From Vermamoeba vermiformis (Eukaryota > Tubulinea > Echinamoebida), in NCBI GenBank assembly GCA_045837725.1, contig JBEWZL010000216.1, positions 62,001-126,000 of the forward strand: 64,000 nt of DNA, in the 5' to 3' direction. Position 1 is the stretch's first letter, and each line of letters begins with the position of its first letter. The position numbers and the translations under genes are program-made. This document shows positions 1-12,500 of this stretch, piece after piece. The notes under the pieces are model-generated. The model did no database searches and was not told the DNA's origin. It saw nothing but the letters and a program-made list of their open reading frames with translations.

Positions 1-2482
1 TCGAGCATTTTCTACATTGTAGCGGCCAACACGAGCAATTCTTTCTATACTTACAAGTGCATCAATGCGTTGCAACCAGGGTCAGTCTCGTGCACAAGCA
101 TCTCACTGGCAACTTTATCAACACAAATTTCAATATCAACCGGCAGACGCGCCTTGAACAGCAATGCCTTTTTCTACTTGGGTACGAGCGATGGAAACGA
201 CATTCAAGTCATTGTTGTGGACTTCGTGGCGGGAGTATCCAGCATAGTCAAAGTTCCGTTAGCTACAACGAGTCGTAGGAATGTTGCCTTGGTCGACTCG
301 ACAATCCCAAACGCAGTAACTCTGGTGGCTTTTGATACCACTATTCCGGGCATTCGAGTGTTTGATATACTGTGGAACTCAACATCCAAGCAAGTCTGGT
401 ACGCCGCAGTCGCCAACTTGACAAAAGGAAACAACTTCGACCTAACAGCGAGCGATATCATACCAGCGAGCAGCAACGGCCCTTCAATTTTCAGCATTTC
501 TTCAGTCGAAGTAAGTTCGTCACGAATCAGTACTCAGTTCTATGGTCGTTTGTATTGCGGTGATGGTCTCGTGTTTACGGCGGTCACGGTACCAGAACAA
601 TGTGATTCAGTGCAGTATTGTGACACTACCACCTGCCAATGCCCGAACGGCTCGCCTGGTACCAACGTATGCAATGCACCACCTCCTCCAGGAACACCAA
701 TTGCACCGCCAGTAGCTGCCCCAGTCTCACCACCAGTTGACGTACCGGTCGCTCCAGTAGCTCCTCCAATGGACGTTCCTGTGTCAACTCCAACGCCCGT
801 TTCTGCGCCAATTGATGCTCCTGTAACGGTACCCAATGCAAGTCCTGTGTCATCTCCGGCTACCTCTCCTGTGACTGCACAAGATCCCGTGCCAATCACT
901 ACTCCAGCAGAGGCTGGCAACAGTACGGACAACATCAGTGACGGTCCTGTTAGCTCAGCGGGTGCATCAATTACAACAATCGTCCCTGCTGTCGTTGTAC
1001 CAGTCGCAGTTGCATCGGCAGGCGTTGCAGTACTTGTTGTGTTGCTCCAACGAAGAAAGAAGAAGAAGCAAGCAGAGAAGACATCAGCTTCATCGAGTGA
1101 CGAAGCCTCAGAGCCGCAGAGCGAACGAGTCAAGCTCGAGCCCGTCAATGTAAGTCTACTTAATTAACTTGAAGCTCCTTTGGCTAATGTAATACTCTGT
1201 AGTACTTTGCAGTGCCCACACCATCACCAGAGCTCGGAAAAGACTCAAACACCTCAGCAGGATCGATGGGCTCGAATGCATCGCTCGTGTCAACAGGCTC
1301 TAACACCACCATTCACAATCCTCTTGGTGAGCCGTTATCTGACACAATGTCAGCACTCAACACCACCAATCGATCACGCACAACAGATGATCGCATGGAC
1401 ATTCCTTACTCGGAACTCAAGTTCATCAAAGAGATTGGTGCTGGTGCATTTGGCAAAGTGTTTCTCGGTGAATGGCAAAAGACACGTGTTGCGATGAAGA
1501 TCAGCAGTATTTCATCATCAGATGAGTTCATTCGTGAAGCTGAGTTGTTGATGTAAGTCACGCGAGTACGGCAGTCACTCAGATTAATATTTTCTCCAAG
1601 CAATCTCCGTCCTCATCCAAACGTGGTTCAAATTCTCGGCATATCCGCTGACGGAGTGAATGTCGTGATGATCATGGAGTTCTGTGACGGTGGAAGTCTC
1701 GACAGTCTCGTGTTCAAGAAGAATCCACCAATGAGTGAGAAGATTCATTTGTTGTCAGGCATTGCCAAAGGAATCTATCACTTGCACAAGAACAAGATCG
1801 TTCATCGTGATCTTGCTGCACGAAATGTCTTGGTACGTAATAAAACGGTTCTTTTGTACGTACTAATTCTTTGTAGCTGTCGCGTGGTGAGCCAAAAATA
1901 TCGGTAAGTTTATTTCAGCGTTAATAATGTCATCGTTAATACTAACTTCAATCATTTAAGGACTTTGGTATGTCACGTAAACTTCAAGAAGCCACTGCAC
2001 ACGGTACGACGAAAGCAACAGTTGGACCAATCAGATGGATGGTACGTTGCTTCAATCAATGACGATAAAATTGTAGATCCCGATCCTTCTTCACGTGCTG
2101 GAGATGACTACCATATCAAACGACTATAATAATAATGTACTTGTCATTAGGCCCCCGAGTGCTTGCGCACGGCAAAGTACAGCACAAAATCAGACGTTTG
2201 GAGCTTTGGCATTTTGTGTTGGGAAGTGCTGAGTGGTGAAGAACCTCACTTGAACAGCGATCCACTCACGATTGGAGTTGCAATTCGAGATCAAGGAGTG
2301 ACTCCAACGATGAACACTGAATGGGACCCTGCTCTTCAATCGTTGATGAAAGATTGTTGGAAAGTCGATCCTGAACAACGACCGGTGTGTCAAATTTAAT
2401 CAGTAAACGTGCCAGCTAACGCTAATGATTCAAATAGGAATTTGACGAGATCTGCGAGCGATTGAGCCGATTTGATGAATAA
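1..2482 (+). CDS. Receptor-type protein kinase 1 (5' end outside window)
   Basis: Single-pass receptor with a cytoplasmic kinase; the start lies upstream of the window. Seen in order: a beta-rich ectodomain, a Cys-rich motif beginning CGDG (about 555-690), a Pro/Val/Ala-rich stalk (680-890), a membrane segment (about 985-1050) followed by a basic RRKKKK stop-transfer, then a kinase domain from about 1400 to the end. Kinase landmarks: glycine loop GAGAFGKV, VAMK lysine, alpha-C glutamate, HRDLAARN catalytic loop, DFG, and PIRWMAPE. Introns fit at 1150-1202, 1553-1600, 1833-1876, 1904-1960, 2042-2150 and 2385-2437. HRDLAARN and RWMAPE are tyrosine-kinase-type motifs, but the activation loop has no tyrosine, so substrate specificity is uncertain. 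The protein ends just after the kinase domain, with no regulatory tail. It is the tandem paralogue of the next gene, with matching intron positions. The ligand is unknown. Confidence 0.85.
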
Positions 2483-2689
2483 GGCGAACAACTACCTTAA
2501 ACGCGATCAATAAACCTGTAAATAGAATAAATTACTATAATATATTCAGGGTTTACTTGTAGTTTACGCATCCATCGGAAAATACCCGAGAATCTTGGGA
2601 CATCGTCGATGACAACTGACACTTTGCGTCCCATTGAATTATTTTAGTATTCTTCTTTGTACATACAAACACAACCCTTGTACTATGTA

Positions 2690-5600
2690 ATGATGCCAGC
2701 GGATCTTCTTGGTTTTAAAACTCTGCTGTTAGTTGCCATGCTGGCTCTCGGATCAGAAGTGTCAGGTACGCAAGAATTTAAAAATCGCACGAACCATTCT
2801 TATTTTTATTATTCAATAAGAAGCGAAAAAGAGGTCGCAAGAAAATTTTTCAAGTTATTTGTTTTGTTTATTATTAAAATAACTCCATTTATATATTTAC
2901 TGAAATTAATATTAATAGGGCAGATCATCAACGTAGGAAGCAAAATTAATAACGTTGGAGGATCTTACTCGAACCCATTTGTTTCGACAATCCCGATCAA
3001 CTCAACAGATCTGATCGTCGTGGTCAGCGGGTCTTTTGCTGCGGGTAGTATTGACCTTCGCTGGTATTGGTATCGAAACGAACCAAACTCTGACTTCAAA
3101 ACTATAAAGACGTCTTTGGTAGCAAATCAGACCTTCAACTATTCCATGACTTCAGACGTAACCGTCGTTCGGACGACCAAGAACTCCATTTATGGAATAT
3201 TAGTCTACATATCTGACCAGATTGATGGCCAAGAGATAAATCTGGCGAGCCCTGCGATTAACAACGGAAAATTTGCTATATCGCCGCCCAAAGACTACGA
3301 TCGGAGCTTGACCGCTTTGTCGCACACCAACACTAGCACTTTTTCAGCAGTATTTGGCGCAAGAAATTCTACTCACACGTGCATCTTCAGATCCGTATTC
3401 AGTGAAACGTTAGGAAGCCCTCCACAAACACTTTATTGCCCTGGTGCGATTAGTCTGACGAATAATACGTATTCTCAAGCTTGGATAGATCCTAATGACG
3501 ACGATGTATTCTACGTTACTTCAGCATTTCCAAGTAATACGTTCTACACCCACAAATGTAAGGGCGTTTACACCGCCGCACTGAACCAAATCACTTGCGC
3601 TCCTGTCACTCAAGTCAAGCTGTTACAAGCGATTACGCAGTCATATGGAAAGCTAGTGCCAAACAGCAACATTTTCTTCTACGTTGGCACGAGCGATGGA
3701 AATCCGGTTCAAGTTATTGCCGTAGACTTTGTAGCCAATAGTTCAACAACGGTCAGCATTCCGCTATCAATCGCTGGCACCAGGACAATTGCCCTGGTTG
3801 ATTCCGTTACACAAAATGCAGCTACGATGTTAGTCTATGACGCGTCAATTCCAGGATTTCAAGTCTTCGATCTCGCATGGAACAATACCATTAGCAACAT
3901 TACGTACAATGCAGTTGCAAATTTTACGAGTGCAAACATGTTCACGATCAGTGGCACAGACATTCCAGCGGCTAGTCTCAGCACGTCAATCTTTACCATT
4001 GCCACGGCTTCAACAGACACAGCATCACAAGTTTCTACTCAGTTCTTTGGTCGCCAGTACTGTGGCGACGGACTCGTGTTCTCCGGCGAAGAATGCGATT
4101 CAGTGCAGTATTGCAATGCCACGTGTCAGTGCACGTACGGAGCGATAAGCTTGAACACGTGTAACCCTCCCTACGTCCCCACAACACCTGTTGGATCAAG
4201 TCCTAAGCCGATCTCAGTAACTCCTGCTCAGCAAGGCAACGGAACAGAAGTTGTCGGGACCCCAGATGGACCTTCAATTGGTGCCGGAGTAAAGATCGAA
4301 GTCGTTGTGCCAGCCGTCATCGTACCAGTCGTCGTAGTAGTTGTAGGCGTTGTTGTGCTCGTAGTGCTATTGAAACGAAGAAACAAAAAGAAGAAACCTT
4401 TGTCTGAAAATTCATCAGCTTCATCGAGCGATGAGAAGATGACTCCGCAAACTGTTAAACTTGAACCTGTGCTCGTAAGTCAGATTTTTTTTGGCACCTG
4501 TTATCTTACTAGCCTTTTTGCAGTACTTCGGAGTACCTTCAGCAGCGACACCAGAGTTAGGCAAAGACTCAAATACATCTACCGGGACGAACGTCACATC
4601 CAGATCCAATACTTCCGAAGGATCTGCAAGAACTGTTCACACTCCACTTGACGGGATCGATATAACGCTAAATACTATTGCAACATCTTCTAAACGCGGT
4701 GGCTTCACTGATTCCAGGCTAAACGATGATCGCATGGCCATTCCATACTCCGAGCTGACCTTCATACGTGAGATCGGAGCGGGTGCTTACGGCAAAGTGT
4801 TCATCGGTGAATGGCAGAAAACAAGTGTTGCACTTAAGATCAGCAGCGTGACATCGTCAGATGAGTTCATTCGCGAAGCTGAACTGATCATGTAAGTTCC
4901 CAACGAATCGCCGCCTACATCAAACTTTTGACACGTGTCAATTTCAAGTGTCAAATCTAATGTGACATTTTGACACTGGGAACAAAGACTGACTCTTTGA
5001 CGCAGTAACCTTCGACCTCATCCAAACGTGGTTCAAGTACTTGGCCTGTCAACTGACGGCGTGAATGTTGTGATGATCATGGAGTTCTGTGACGGTGGAA
5101 GTCTTGACAGTCTCGTGTTCAACAAGAATTTACCAATGAAAGAGAAGATTCATTTGTTGTCAGGCATTGCCAAAGGAATCTATCACTTGCATAAGAACAA
5201 AATTGTTCATCGTGATCTTGCTGCGAGAAATATCTTGGTACGTTGACTTTGCGTCACCTATCACCGAACTAACGCCTTTTTTTACAGTTATCACGCGGAG
5301 AGCCAAAGATATCGGTACGCAACGACGTTTGAATTAGTCCTTTATCTAACGCTTGAGTCGTTGTAGGACTTTGGAATGTCACGCAAACTTCAAGACGCAA
5401 CAGCGCACGGTCAAACAAAAGCAACTGTTGGACCAATCAGATGGATGGTACGTTTGATGTAACTTCAGCGTTATCAATTCTAATGTCGTGGTTAGGCTCC
5501 CGAGTGCTTGCACACGGCAAAGTACAGCACAAAATCGGATGTTTGGAGCTTCGGCATTCTTTGTTGGGAAGTGCTGAGTGGTGAAGAGCCTCACTTGAAC

Positions 5601-5831
5601 AGCGATCCACTCACGATTGGTGTTGCAATTCGAGATCAAGGAGTGACTCCAACGATGAACACTGAGTGGGACCCTGCACTTCAATCGTTGATGAAAGACT
5701 GTTGGAATATTGATCCTGAGCAACGACCGGTAAGTTATTCGTCGCTAATTGTAATCTTGAGTAATCTAACACTAATCGTTCGATAGGAATTTGATGAGAT
5801 CTGCGAACGATTGAGTAGGTTAGACAAATAA
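2690..5831 (+). CDS. Receptor-type protein kinase 2 (complete)
   Basis: Complete paralogue of the gene just upstream, separated by about 200 bp. Two adjacent ATG codons (2690 and 2693) open a hydrophobic signal peptide of about 25 residues. The ectodomain is some 460 residues with many N-glycosylation sequons and ends in a Cys-rich motif containing CGDGLVFSGEECDS, similar to repeats starting CGDG and ending ECDDGN in other proteins. A Val-rich membrane segment lies at about 4300-4370 and is followed by RRNKKKKP. The kinase (about 4735-5831) keeps the glycine loop GAGAYGKV, the lysine, HRDLAARN, DFG and RWMAPE. The first intron (2766-2918) is 153 bp with no in-frame stop. Others include 4475-4523, 4892-5005 and 5238-5287. 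The near-identical kinase exons and shared intron positions show tandem duplication. The stalk is shorter and less Pro-rich than in copy 1. Confidence 0.88.
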
Positions 5832-5892
5832 GGACACGCAACAGATTTAATTGCAAGCAACTGTAAATAGGATAAATATTAAGTCTTTATTT

Positions 5893-6906
5893 TTAATAAG
5901 TAAATCGTTGCGCAAATGAATTTCGTAGTGCTTGTTGCGCATCCGCAACTGCCTTCTCGTTTTGGCCTTTCAATATGATTTCAATTTGTATTTCTTGGTC
6001 TATGCTGCATTTAAGCACCTCTGTAACATATTGAATTGTAGCGGGATCGATTAGAGCTTCCAAAGCCTTGCGATCCAACGTGGTGTAGCAAGCCACGTGT
6101 TTTCGATTAAAAGACGAGGTAGAGTGGGACGTCTCGCCTTTCCAAATAGAAGTATCTTGTATAGGAATTAAGCGACTGAATAGCATTAAGTTGCCTTGCT
6201 GTCGAAGTTTTGTAGCGAATCTGGGATCGCGGAAGGCGATCAACGCCGTGTGATTATTGTTATCCAATAGAATATCCTGAATGTCGTTGTGACTGAATGG
6301 TTCTGTAGTGTTATTCAGACTATCAACGACTGCACTGCGAATTATCTCCTCCGTCGTTCCTTCTAGCAAATCCGTCAAACAGCAAGATGCTCCTCTTCGA
6401 ATAGGAGATACTGAACGTGAGCGATGGTTACGATTTGGAGATATTGAACGTGAGCGATGGTTACGATTTGGGGATATTGAACATGAACGTGAGTGTGATC
6501 TTCGGTCCCATCTTCTTGTATTGGGCGAACGACAAGGGGATCTCGAAATACTGCGTGAAGGCGATCCTCGTGACGGAGCTCGATATGTTCTTCGTGAAGG
6601 AGATCTTGATATGGACCTTGATCTGCGCCGCTTAGGTGAGGGCGAGGGAGATCTTGACAAGGACCTTGATCGAGACCTCTTCAATTGAGGAGCCAAGGAT
6701 AGCTGCAATGCTGCACCAATAAACCACTTTCCGTTATGAGAAAGAGCCTTTTGAGCGTCGCTAGGGGTTCTAAAGGCAATTCGAGCGGATTTGGCGGCGG
6801 TGTCAAGGATAATTTTTGAAACCGGGCCAATCGCTGAGAAATAGTTGTTCAAGCTGGCTTCATTGCAACCTCTCGATGATAGATTTCTAGCTAGTATGGT
6901 GTTCAT
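5893..6906 (-). CDS. SR-type RNA-binding protein, single exon
   Basis: Intronless 337-residue protein. Residues about 3-70 form an RRM-like fold (ILARNLSS near the start, then SARIAFRTPSDAQKAL). Residues about 75-170 are an Arg-Ser domain full of RSRS and SPSP motifs, the mark of SR splicing factors regulated by SRPK/CLK kinases. The C-terminal half (about 175-337) is globular, with a second region suited to nucleic-acid or protein contact (an SFNRKHVACYTTLDRKAL segment). An 11-residue unit NRNHRSRSISP is duplicated in tandem; at DNA level this is a 33-bp repeat at about 6413-6478. Probably a nuclear pre-mRNA processing factor; the specific orthologue is not recognised. Lack of introns is unusual here. 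Confidence 0.75.
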   Translation of the reverse strand: MNTILARNLSSRGCNEASLNNYFSAIGPVSKIILDTAAKSARIAFRTPSDAQKALSHNGKWFIGAALQLSLAPQLKRSRSRSLSRSPSPSPKRRRSRSISRSPSRRTYRAPSRGSPSRSISRSPCRSPNTRRWDRRSHSRSCSISPNRNHRSRSISPNRNHRSRSVSPIRRGASCCLTDLLEGTTEEIIRSAVVDSLNNTTEPFSHNDIQDILLDNNNHTALIAFRDPRFATKLRQQGNLMLFSRLIPIQDTSIWKGETSHSTSSFNRKHVACYTTLDRKALEALIDPATIQYVTEVLKCSIDQEIQIEIILKGQNEKAVADAQQALRNSFAQRFTY

Positions 6907-7608
6907 CGTGATATAATTATTTTAGGTGTGTTTCTTGGTTTAAAAAGGTCAAAGCGTCTTCTTAGACTTTTCTAGACGCGTCTGACAGAAACCCCACAAA
7001 CAAAAAAGATCTAGAAAATAAGCAGAAAGTTAGTGCGGTGCAAAGTGTTAGAAGCAACAAACTCAGATGAGGACAATTTTACGATGGTGCGTAAAAATTG
7101 TAGGATAGCTGAAACTATTTTCGCAAAAATTAGCGAACTAAAGGCTATTATTGCTTGTTGGAACGAATATCACGCTAATTTACAAAAATATTTTAAAAAT
7201 TAATAGATTTGATCAAAAAATATGAACCGAAATTGTTTGTTGTTCTTACAAGCCCAAATAATCGAACATAATTACATACCGGCAATATACTAAGTATAAA
7301 GCTTTGATGCACCTCATCAATCCGCAATCTCATCTCCATTCCGTGCGATGCAGTCCGCAGTGATTGCACAACTTTAATCTAAATACAATACAACTTTGCA
7401 ATTACAATGTTTACTCGTGGTTGCCAAATAGACTTATTTATATTTTCTAAAAACGGTGATATTTCGTGCGTGTACTCGATTCGGAACCCAGCCTTTGTGT
7501 ACGTTGCCCGATTCGCACAATAGCTCCGAGAACGATATCACAATCATTATAATAATACACTCGACAGCCACACCACAACTTATCATTTGCGAGTTGAAAT
7601 CAAACGGT
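6907..7608. other. Intergenic region between SR protein and seven-pass gene
   Basis: About 700 bp between divergently transcribed genes. An open frame continues upstream of the next ATG (from about 7456) but contains no ATG, so it was not included in the gene. No RNA gene or repeat was recognised. Confidence 0.5.
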
Positions 7609-9306
7609 ATGGATCCAGTGGCAGATGCGATAAGTAGCGTGTGCTCGATCGAGAACTGCGACGCGATTACAGGCAGATGCAGCGCTGACGGCAAATGTAT
7701 ATGTTCTTGGACATATGTAGGCGATGATTGTGCGACTAGTATAGTCGATATATATCCAGGCTTGAAGATTTACCTCTACGTTCAAATTGCGGTTTTCAGC
7801 GCATTATTTCTGCTGATCGCGCTTGCTGCCGGCGAAGGAATTCGAAGACTAGTAAGTCATATATTATATTAACAAACTATATATAATGAATGATTCAATG
7901 AACCATTGATTGCATTAATATTGCTTTATTTGGAAATAACTAACGCGATCTCGATCCAGCTCCAGAGAACGAAATTAAAACTTAGCCCGAAGCACCAACC
8001 GTCATTCATTATACTATTATTGGTAGTGTTCATTGGAATCGGTAAGTCGCGATACACAGAATTTTAACGCGGATGTACTTTTGTTACGCCAAGTGTGTTT
8101 GCGCTAATTTGAATAAGACTGACATATGACATTAATAGAAAGAATAATATATGTCGCTGGTGCGCAATACGGCTACGTCAAGTCATTTAATCCAGGTAAA
8201 TCAAAACTGCAACGAGCGTGTACTGGATCACATTTTTGATTTTTTTTGTCGTAGTTGCCTCATCAGTACTGTTTGGATTGGTAATATGGGCTATATTCGC
8301 TATTCAGAATATGGTAGCACAGTTCTGGTGAGTCTATTTATCGAAATGACAGTCAGAATCTGATCGGTGCACGTGAAGCCGTTGTGTCTTCGATATCTTT
8401 TTTGGATTTTCGACCACTGATTCATATCGCAGGTTTAACGCATATTTTGCATTCGATCCTCGTGGTAGAAAATGGCTTCCCATCATCAACGGCATCATTA
8501 AGGGCCTGATCATCGGATTCGCTATTTTTCAGGTCGCGCGAGATTTGATTATAGCGCTAGTTCCGGATGCAGGCGTGGTTAGAGTATTCACTATTCTATA
8601 TTTGGTCGTTGGAATCATTGTTTCCTTCGGTAGCGCCATTACGATGCTCGTTTTGGGTCGTAAATTGACAAAACAACTTTCGAAGTTCAAAGATCTGAGC
8701 AACTCGAGACAAAAGCTCGTTAAAAAGGTATGTATACACATTATATAATTCAAATTCAGTATTCCTAATCCTTATGGCGAATTCTACGACGAAATTTATT
8801 GCCATTTTTGGTTAAATGTCCGCTTGATGCACATAATTTGCGTGTGTATGCTAATAATATTGCTTATTATTTAGGTCAATAAGTTCTCTATATCTATATC
8901 GACAACACTCTTGGTTGCAGTCGTTTTAATTATTGGCGATCTGCTGCTCGTGGTCTTATGGCAAGAATCTGGGCTTATTCTCATCATCTCCGAGTCGTTT
9001 ATGCGAGTAATTGAGGCTACATATTGCATCGTAGTATTAGTCTCGTACAACAAAGCTGCTGGAAAGAAAAGTTCCGTATCCGATCCTGCATCAAGTGGAA
9101 AGACGAACAAATCGCAAAAGCTCACCCTGGAGACTGGCGCAACGTTGATCGAGACTCCTAGAGAACGAGGTAATACTATGGTTACTGCAGTAGCACTCGA
9201 GCAAATTTCAACTGAGACTTCAACAACCGCATCTGCAACGACATCTGCTACGACTTCGCCTACGCTAAGTCCTGAGGCAGAGCGAAAGGATACTAACGAG
9301 GCTTAA
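7609..9306 (+). CDS. Seven-pass membrane protein with an EGF-like N-terminus
   Basis: Spliced gene whose reading frame is followed through introns at 7852-7959, 8042-8138, about 8193-8254, about 8328-8433 and about 8728-8874. The N-terminus has an EGF-like cysteine pattern (ENCDAITGRCSADGKCIC, then a further Cys after GDD). Seven hydrophobic segments follow: near IYLYVQIAVFSALF, SFIILLLVVFIGI, SSVLFGLVIWAIFAI, IINGIIKGLIIGFAIF, FTILYLVVGIIVSF, TTLLVAVVLIIGDLLLV and the last one before SYNKA. The cytoplasmic tail is Ser/Thr-rich with low complexity. The topology resembles GPCR-like and THH1/TOM1/TOM3-type proteins, but no family signature was confirmed. The start at 7609 is the first in-frame ATG. 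Confidence 0.75.
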
Positions 9307-9598
9307 ATACTAATTAATGGCATATTAAGTTATTTGTTCTTTTATTTGTGCAATTTGTATCATATTAGATTGATAGGCGATTTTGATTTTACTTCCAGCC
9401 TGTACATACATTTATAAACTTGTTTATTTATTAAACTCGAGTGTTTCTTATCAACCATATTGTCTATTAAACCAAAGTTATGTGAGATCTAGCCTTACGA
9501 TCAAAAAGTTAGGCCACAAAAAACCTAGGCTAAGAATAATCTTGTCGAGTCAACATTAAGTTTTCTTCCAAATTCAATTATAAGTAGCACATATAACG

Positions 9599-12500
9599 AT
9601 GAGCGATACATCGCCGGCGAAAGATACAGAGGCTAAGCTGATGCCGCCTCCATCTGCCGTGCCATTCAAAAAGCCTTCAGCTTTACCCACAAAAAAGGTG
9701 ACACCAAAAAAACCAGCAGTTGTCGAAAAAAAAGATGAAGCCATTCCTATTCGTCCTGAAGGCTACGGATTGATTGAAGAACAAGATCACGGTAAGAAAA
9801 TTTGAAAAAATCAGAAATAATTCCAAATCGCAAAAATAAATAAAATAATCGTACAATATGATAATATACGCGTAATCGCAATAAATCATAATTTTTAAAT
9901 TAATTTTGGATTGAGTTCTTGAAAAAATACAGATCGCGTCGGCAATTTAATTTGCTAATTTTCTAAATATTATTTTTATAGAAGAAGAGCACCAAGAATC
10001 CAACACAAATAATACTAATGCTGTACCTGCTCCCGACGAGACCAAACCAAATCCACCACAAGAACGACCTTCTTCGATCCCTATTGACGTTTATCAACCT
10101 CCTTTTTGGAGTGCACCAGCAACAGGATTTAACTACACCTTGGAAGTGCTACGCGATGGTGCTATTATCGACAATATCGATTTGCATTCAGATCAGAAAT
10201 CGTTCTACGTGTTCGGTCGATTGCCTATTTGCGACATTGTATTGGACCATCAAACGATCTCTAGATATCACGCTGTCATTCAATTCCGACAAAATGGTAC
10301 GGCTAATATTGCCTTATTTGGCATACAAATTTAATTGCAAAAATAACATTCTCGATCCGTAATTCTAGATCCGTTAAAAATGCACTAAACTGCTATTTAA
10401 CTGAAATTATATATGATATATCCAAATATTAGAATTAATAATACAAATTGTAGTTTTTGCTTCGAACGCAAATTATCTTAAGTCAGATCTGATCGGTTTT
10501 TAAACTTTTTTCGAATCGTAGTTGTATTATAAATTTATATAATATTTATATGATATTATGTATGATTATTAACCTTTAAAATTAGGCGATGCCTATTTGT
10601 ACGACTTGGGCAGTACTCACGGAACGTTTGTAAACAAGATTCAAATCAAACCAAAGGCCTATTTAAAGATTAAAAACGGTATGTTACATTAATATATCAT
10701 AAGTATAGTCTTATTGATATATATTAATTGGTATTAGGCTATCACATTAAGTTCGGTCAATCCTCGCGCTCGTACATTGTTGGCGGTGGACCTGACGAAG
10801 AAAAACAACAAGAAGACGCTGAAGAGTTGAAGAAACGAATTATGCAAGTGCAAGAAGCTTGTAAGTATATAATACTATAGCGTATAATCGATGCAATAGG
10901 ATTTTCCGGAAATTTGTTCGATCCGTAATTTTTTTGGATCTTTTTTTCTGTGGATCTAATTAATTTATTTGTCGAATTACTAGAAAAAATAACTATGATT
11001 TTACTATATTATATACGAGGTGGCGAATGGTTAATATAGGTGTTAATTTTTGATCAACAGATAAAAATGCCAAGCCCAAAGGCAAAGACAATCCCGACGA
11101 GCCAGATGAGGGCGAGATTCAAAACATGGAAGACGAGACTGAATTCTTTTCGAGCAAAAAGATGAAAGAGGAAAACAAGAAAAAGATTTCGGGTACGTAA
11201 AAACAACGCTTCAAATATGAACATTACCATATTAGGAAATATCGGTTTCGCGTAAACATCGAACAACAACCTTTCAGTCTATATATATTGCCTAAATCGG
11301 AAATTACTAAATTAGGAAATAGTGACACGGCAGTCGCTTTCATGAAAATTCGAGGCTGTTTCCTAATTTGTATTATTTTGCCAGATTTCAAGCGACGATT
11401 AGGCGATGACGACGATGACGAATTTGGATTGAAAAAAAATGCAAAAAAACCGACCAAAAAAGGCGAAGAAGAAGAGCCTGATGAAGATGAAGGCGAGTAC
11501 TTGCGAATGATGCGCGAGAACGAAGAAATGTTCAAAGAGTTTTACGGCGATGACGATGACGATCAAGACGAGTTTTATGACAGAAGTAAGTACTATATAA
11601 TTATCGCCATTCAAGATCTTTAGTGGATCTGATCCGGTAAATATTTTCCCGAAATAATCATTTATTTTTCCGTAATTTCTAACCCAAATACTCAACGCGA
11701 TATTTTACATTTATTCGCTATTTATTTAAATTGCCAGCGAGGTTCGGTTTTTTGGATCTAGTTTATTAATAATTTGTTTTATTGTAGCCAAGAAAAAGAA
11801 CAAGAATTCCGGTGTTGAGACATACGAGACGTTAATTGCCAAACAAAAATATTTGACCAATCAAAAAGCAATTATTGAGCGCGAGATTGAAAAACTACAA
11901 CGAGCTTCAGGTACGTAAAGAAATTCATTCGCACTGTTCATGAACCGTATTCATGAAATTATTCTGTTAGGCGGATCGGGTGCCAATGACGAAGGCGATT
12001 CGTTGGACAGTTTTATGGCCTCAATTGGCACGTCACTCGAACAAGAGAAAATTGACAAGAAAAAGGTGTCGCTGAAAGAAGTTGAAGACGAATTAGCCGT
12101 ACGTATCAAACAACTTACTATGATAACGCAACTATTCTAATAGAAATATTTTATACCGTTTTATCGGTACTGTCTTTTTGTTCGAATTTCTTGACCACTA
12201 CCACTACTAGTTTTTCTTACGTATTTTTTCATAGAGAATTAAGCCATTGATTGCAGTCGCAAAGCCAGCCATTGAATTGCAAAAGCCTAAAGTGCAGCAA
12301 CAACAGTACGTACCATGCTTTTTCATGTGTTTAGTTTTTCGACGCAGCGCGATTGATAAGAAAATCATTTTGATGCATCACTGCGTATTGAACTGAACTA
12401 AACTTACGAATGCATTTCCATATTAGGAAATCTGAATCGGATTCAAAGAAGCGAAAGATAGACGAAGTTGCCAGTACTAATAACGACAACCAAACTGATG

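Noticed and set aside
540-1148. Minus-strand frame rich in Thr/Gly (TGATG-type repeats)
   Set aside because: Antisense shadow of the Pro/Val/Ala-rich stalk codons of receptor kinase 1; no ATG-to-domain logic of its own.
7456-7608. Upstream extension of the seven-pass protein
   Set aside because: The frame is open, but the first codon is GTG and there is no ATG; eukaryotic initiation there is unlikely.
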